A stretch of DNA of 9,363 bases from Prevotellaceae bacterium (GTDB lineage Bacteria > Bacteroidota > Bacteroidia > Bacteroidales > UBA932). The stretch spans positions 1 through 9,363 of the forward strand of contig JAITAP010000016.1 of assembly GCA_031284065.1 (NCBI GenBank). Reading direction: 5' to 3'. The notes beneath the pieces were generated by a model. It did no database searches. It saw only the letters and a program-made list of their open reading frames with translations, and was not told where the DNA came from. Of the stretch, positions 6,844 to 9,363 are shown piece after piece. Position 1 is the stretch's first letter. Every line of letters starts with the position of its first letter. The position numbers and the translations under genes were made by a program.

Positions 6844-7800
6844 ATGAAAAAATTTGAAGAAAAATTTGATTACTTTGTTACAGAACCGCAAGCCGAATAC
6901 CTTCCGGAAAGGGAAATTGCAAAAGAAGCAAGGCAAACAAAGTTAGGTTTTAACGGCTTAACGCCTACCGAGTGGGCGTTACTTTCTAAAAATGTGATTG
7001 TCGAAGATGACTTGCTAAATCCTGTGTGGAATGATTTATCTTCGCCACGAAACAAGTACCAACTTGAGCACGGTGCGGTTTACCCTATCAAACTTTGTGA
7101 GCGGCTTATAAAAATGTATTCCGGAGAGGGCGACACAATTTTTGACCCCTTTTTGGGCATTGGTACAACAATGATTGCGGCACAAGGGCTAAACCGACAT
7201 TGCGTAGGGACAGAACTAAACCCGAAATTTGCGGGCATTGCTCAAAAGTGGTTAGAAGATGTGCAAGGGCTTTTCGGAAACGGTTTACACTACAAAATTG
7301 TGAATGATGATTGCCGTAATTTGCTACAGCACGTAAGAAAAGAAAAGATTCAATTAACTGTAACTTCGCCGCCGTATGCCGATTTCATACAAAGGTCGCT
7401 AAAAGACAGAGAAACAACGCACAAGACCTCTGTAATAAAATTAGAAAATAACAGCACAGTTAAACAATACAGCCAAGAAGAAACCGATTTTGGAAATTTG
7501 CCCTATCCCGAATTTTTGGAACAGATAAAACATGTTTTGAAAGATGGTTTAGAGGTAACAAAAGCAGGCGGGTATTCGTGTTGGGTAGTTAAAGATTATC
7601 GCAACACAAAAAACAAAATCCCTTATGTGCCGTTTCATTCTGATTTAGCAAAAGCAGGCGAAGATGCCGGGTGGAAGTACCACGATTTAATAATTTGGGA
7701 CCAGACTGGGCAACGCCGATTAGTGCTTTTGGGCTATCCGAGTGTGTTATACACTAATCAAAACTGCTCTTTTATAGTAGTTTTCAGAAAGCCGAAATAA
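6844..7800 (+). CDS. Type II DNA methyltransferase, SPPY type, second of a pair
   Basis: A 318-residue AdoMet-dependent DNA amino-methyltransferase that completes the cassette. Its N-terminal LTPTEWALL segment (39-47) precedes motif I DPFLGIGTT (101-109), followed by a GTELNP acidic loop. The catalytic TSPPY is at 174-178, and GGYSCWVVKDYR starts at 242. The C-terminal IIWDQTGQRR and YPSVLYTNQNCSFIVVFRK segments are typical of this kind of methylase. It is clearly not a duplicate of the first methylase: only the motif cores agree. A pair of unlike methylases suggests that each handles one strand of an asymmetric site. ATG 6844 follows the nuclease stop by 2 nt; an in-frame TTG at 6838 overlaps that stop and is less likely. 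The 176-nt gap after it ends the tight gene packing. Confidence 0.9.
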   Translation: MKKFEEKFDYFVTEPQAEYLPEREIAKEARQTKLGFNGLTPTEWALLSKNVIVEDDLLNPVWNDLSSPRNKYQLEHGAVYPIKLCERLIKMYSGEGDTIFDPFLGIGTTMIAAQGLNRHCVGTELNPKFAGIAQKWLEDVQGLFGNGLHYKIVNDDCRNLLQHVRKEKIQLTVTSPPYADFIQRSLKDRETTHKTSVIKLENNSTVKQYSQEETDFGNLPYPEFLEQIKHVLKDGLEVTKAGGYSCWVVKDYRNTKNKIPYVPFHSDLAKAGEDAGWKYHDLIIWDQTGQRRLVLLGYPSVLYTNQNCSFIVVFRKPK

Positions 7801-7840
7801 GAAGCTGTCGCTACTGGTCAAAAATTTTGCAGATAAAAAA

Positions 7841-7863
7841 GGGTAACCACATTCAGGTTGCCC
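7841..7863 (-). terminator. Intrinsic-terminator-like hairpin on the minus strand, upstream of hisB
   Basis: GGGTAACC (7841-7848) pairs with GGTTGCCC (7856-7863) around a 7-nt loop, with one T-G wobble. Read on the minus strand the stem is followed directly by six T residues (complement of 7835-7840), the form of a rho-independent terminator. On the plus strand a T-run (7873-7878) begins only 9 nt after the stem, so it would be a poor terminator for the cassette. It may stop antisense transcription from the hisB side. Confidence 0.45.
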
Positions 7864-7931
7864 GAAAGGTATGATTTTTTGTTGCTACGCAATAAAATTT
7901 CACCATTTTTTGTTCGACAGTAATGAATTTT

Positions 7932-7952
7932 ACTCCGTAAATCCTGAAAATT
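7932..7952 (+). repeat. Right copy of the imperfect direct repeat flanking the R-M cassette
   Basis: ACTCCG-TAAAT-CCTG-AAAATT, 24 nt before the hisB start, matches the sequence immediately after hisC (3875-3894) in three blocks. If the two copies descend from one ancestral hisC-hisB spacer, the cassette plus its trailing sequence, about 3895-7931, is the inserted segment. Confidence 0.4.
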
Positions 7953-7976
7953 TTGAAAATCCGTAAACCTTATTCC

Positions 7977-9101
7977 ATGAAATCGTGTCTTTTTATCGAC
8001 AGGGATGGTACTATCATCCGAGAGCCGGCCGACGAGCAGGTGGATAGCCTCGAAAAGCTGGAGTTTGTTCCGGGCGTGCTTCGCGCCCTGTACCACATTG
8101 CCAACGAGCTCGACTTTGAGCTGGTAATGGTTACCAATCAGGACGGACTGGGGACAGCGTCTTTTCCCGAAAAAGATTTTTGGCCTGCGCAAAATAAAAT
8201 GGTACGGTGCCTCGAAAACGAAGGGATTACGTTCAGCGATATTTGCATTGACAAGTCTTTTCCGCACGAAAACCTGCCCACGCGCAAGCCGGGAACGGGT
8301 ATGCTGAAAAAGTACACGGCGGGCGGCTACGACATGGCAAGCTCGTTCACCATTGGCGACCGGATAGCCGACGTGCTGCTTGCCAAAAATCTGGGGGCAA
8401 AAGCCATCCTCATTGGCGGCGAAAGTCGCCGCGAGGAGCTGGCGGCGCAGGGCTTGTCCGGCTGCTGCACGCTGGTTACGCAGGATTGGATGAAAATATA
8501 CGAGCGCCTGAAGTGCGAAACGCGCACCGCAACGGTAACCCGCACAACCGCCGAAACCGACGTTTGCGTGCAGCTTGACCTCGACGGCAACGGAAAATCG
8601 CAAATCGCCACGGGGCTTCACTTCTTCGACCACATGCTGGAGCAGATAGCGCGGCACTCGGGCTGTAGCTTGAGCATTGCCGCCAAAGGCGACCTGCACG
8701 TTGACGAGCATCACCTCATTGAGGACGTAGGCATTGTGCTGGGCGAAGCCATCTACAAGGCGCTGGGCAGCAAGCGCGGCATTGAGCGCTACGGCTTTGC
8801 GCTCCCTATGGACGACTGCCTGGCGCAGGTGGCGCTTGACTTTGGCGGGCGAGCATGGCTGATGTTTGACGCAGAATTTAAGCGCGAAAAAGTAGGCGAT
8901 TTTCCCACCGAAATGGCCTACCACTTCTTTAAGTCGCTGAGCGACGCCGCAAAAATGAACCTGAACGTAAAGGCGGAGGGCAACAACGAGCACCACAAGC
9001 TCGAGGCTATCTTCAAAGCGCTGGCTCGCGCCATAAAAGCTGCCGTAACGCGCGACGCGCTCAAGTACGAGCTGCCCTCAACGAAGGGGAAGCTGGAGTA
9101 A
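7977..9101 (+). CDS. hisB: Bifunctional histidinol-phosphatase / imidazoleglycerol-phosphate dehydratase
   Basis: A 374-residue cytoplasmic enzyme with two histidine-pathway activities. The N-terminal HAD-family domain (about 1-165) removes phosphate from histidinol phosphate; it shows DRDGT with Asp8 and Asp10, the MVTNQDGLGT segment, RKPGTGM, and GDRIADV near the end. The C-terminal domain (about 183-374) is imidazoleglycerol-phosphate dehydratase (EC 4.2.1.19), with HFFDHM at 215-220, DEHHLIED at 243-250 and EHHKLE at 338-343, the histidine-rich metal-binding motifs. ATG 7977 places DRDGT where known HisB proteins have it; an upstream TTG at 7953 would add eight unsupported residues. The zinc loop of Escherichia coli HisB (three Cys and one His before RKP) is mostly missing here, as I recall for Bacteroides HisB. 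The long antisense frame over this gene is a G+C shadow. No clear promoter is seen in the 176-nt upstream spacer. Confidence 0.96.
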   Translation: MKSCLFIDRDGTIIREPADEQVDSLEKLEFVPGVLRALYHIANELDFELVMVTNQDGLGTASFPEKDFWPAQNKMVRCLENEGITFSDICIDKSFPHENLPTRKPGTGMLKKYTAGGYDMASSFTIGDRIADVLLAKNLGAKAILIGGESRREELAAQGLSGCCTLVTQDWMKIYERLKCETRTATVTRTTAETDVCVQLDLDGNGKSQIATGLHFFDHMLEQIARHSGCSLSIAAKGDLHVDEHHLIEDVGIVLGEAIYKALGSKRGIERYGFALPMDDCLAQVALDFGGRAWLMFDAEFKREKVGDFPTEMAYHFFKSLSDAAKMNLNVKAEGNNEHHKLEAIFKALARAIKAAVTRDALKYELPSTKGKLE

Positions 9102-9111
9102 ATTCTCATAC

Positions 9112-9133
9112 CCGCAGGTCAGCTCACCTGCGG
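9112..9133 (+). repeat. Palindrome after hisB with the CCGCAGG core
   Basis: CCGCAGGT (9112-9119) and ACCTGCGG (9126-9133) form a perfect 8-bp stem with a 6-nt loop, starting 10 nt after the hisB stop. No T-run follows, so it is not a classic intrinsic terminator, though it could stabilise the hisB mRNA 3' end. The CCGCAGG core links it to the palindrome at 2593-2612, suggesting one dispersed intergenic family. Confidence 0.6.
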
Positions 9134-9175
9134 AGGCTGAAAAATTGTAATTACCACTTCAGGCTTTACATACGT

Positions 9176-9207
9176 GTTGGAGAAATCAACGTAAAGGCGT
9201 AACTTTG
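9176..9207 (+). promoter_or_regulatory. Bacteroidetes-type promoter for the downstream regulator gene
   Basis: TAACTTTG at 9200-9207 is a perfect match to the Bacteroidetes -7 element TAnnTTTG. GTTG at 9176-9179 matches three of four bases of the -33 TTTG element at a 20-nt spacing. Transcription would start around 9214 and give a leader of about 50 nt before ATG 9265. Confidence 0.6.
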
Positions 9208-9225
9208 CGCCGGAGTCCGGGCAAA
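9204..9225. promoter_or_regulatory. Palindromic candidate operator overlapping the promoter
   Basis: Half-sites TTTGC(G)CCGGA at 9204-9214 and TCCGGGCAAA at 9216-9225 are complementary over 10 positions with one bulged G and a single central base. The loop is too small for a good RNA hairpin, which favours a DNA-binding palindrome. It covers the end of the -7 box and the predicted start of transcription, where a bound dimer would repress. Confidence 0.4.
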
Positions 9226-9264
9226 AGCATGGGGCAGCAAAAAACGCATAAACCAAATTTACGC

Positions 9265-9363
9265 ATGAACACCTATCCGCTGATAAAAAGATTTTCGATT
9301 ATCGTTGAAAAAGTAAACAACAAGTACCCGCCCACGCTGCGGGAGCTGCGGGAACACCTGCAC
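9265..9363 (+). CDS. Start of a probable HTH transcriptional regulator (partial, perhaps WYL-type)
   Basis: The first 33 codons of a gene continue past the right edge of the window. The visible peptide begins MNTYPLIKRFSIIVEKV and continues with PPTLRELREHL. That arrangement, a first helix followed by a Pro-Thr-Leu-x-Glu-Leu turn and helix, resembles the start of the winged helix-turn-helix in Bacteroidetes WYL-domain regulators. The upstream consensus promoter and overlapping palindrome fit an autoregulated regulator. Too little protein is visible to be sure of the family or the ligand, and no function in histidine synthesis is implied. Confidence 0.4.
   Translation, partial: MNTYPLIKRFSIIVEKVNNKYPPTLRELREHLH

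Noticed and set aside
3900..7800. Phage-defence system of a new type (BREX- or DISARM-like)
   Set aside because: No ATPase, helicase, phosphatase or phospholipase-D motif is present. Two methylases plus one PD-(D/E)XK nuclease are fully explained by a Type II restriction-modification system.
7818..8996. Long 392-codon open frame on the minus strand
   Set aside because: It lies almost wholly antisense to hisB, whose protein motifs are unmistakable. The translation has no recognisable domain, and long antisense frames are expected over G+C-rich genes.
1..9363. CRISPR array, tRNA, rRNA or transposase gene
   Set aside because: No regularly spaced repeats, tRNA cloverleaf, rRNA sequence or transposase motif was seen; the repeats present are short palindromes.

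Overview
The window looks like a chromosomal segment of a fairly G+C-rich member of the Bacteroidetes, most likely Bacteroidales. The grounds are a Bacteroides-type GH97 enzyme, HisC and bifunctional HisB proteins of the Bacteroides type, and a perfect Bacteroidetes -7 promoter element (TAnnTTTG) near the right end. The species cannot be named from the sequence.

Layout, left to right, all genes on the + strand. Positions 1-386 hold at most the tail of an upstream gene and a structured, apparently non-coding leader. Positions 387-2378 encode a secreted GH97 glycoside hydrolase of the retaining, alpha-galactosidase-like type. Positions 2379-2831 are intergenic, with a cluster of short palindromic repeats and a hairpin just before hisC (2832-3875). 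Then come three tightly packed genes of lower G+C: a DNA methyltransferase (3900-5021), a PD-(D/E)XK restriction endonuclease (5024-6841) and a second DNA methyltransferase (6844-7800). After a 176-nt spacer comes hisB (7977-9101), then a repeat hairpin, a promoter with an overlapping palindrome, and the first 33 codons of a probable HTH (possibly WYL-type) regulator that runs off the window.

The main result is that an M-R-M restriction-modification cassette separates hisC from hisB, two genes that are normally adjacent in Bacteroidales. The cassette is A+T-richer than the his genes: 21/60 G+C at 5701-5760 against 35/60 at 3661-3720, counted by hand. It starts 24 nt after the hisC stop. It is bracketed by imperfect direct repeats of about 20 nt, which fits an insertion that duplicated the hisC-hisB spacer. 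Two methyltransferases flanking one nuclease suggest a Type II system with an asymmetric recognition site, one enzyme modifying each strand. The nuclease has a clear C-terminal PD...ESK site and a more speculative second acidic site near its N-terminus.

Functionally, HisC and HisB catalyse consecutive late steps of histidine synthesis: HisB dehydratase, then HisC, then HisB phosphatase. The cassette genes probably ride on his-operon transcription, because no separate promoter is evident in the 24-nt gap. The upstream his genes hisG and hisD are not in the window, so hisC appears to start its own transcription unit.
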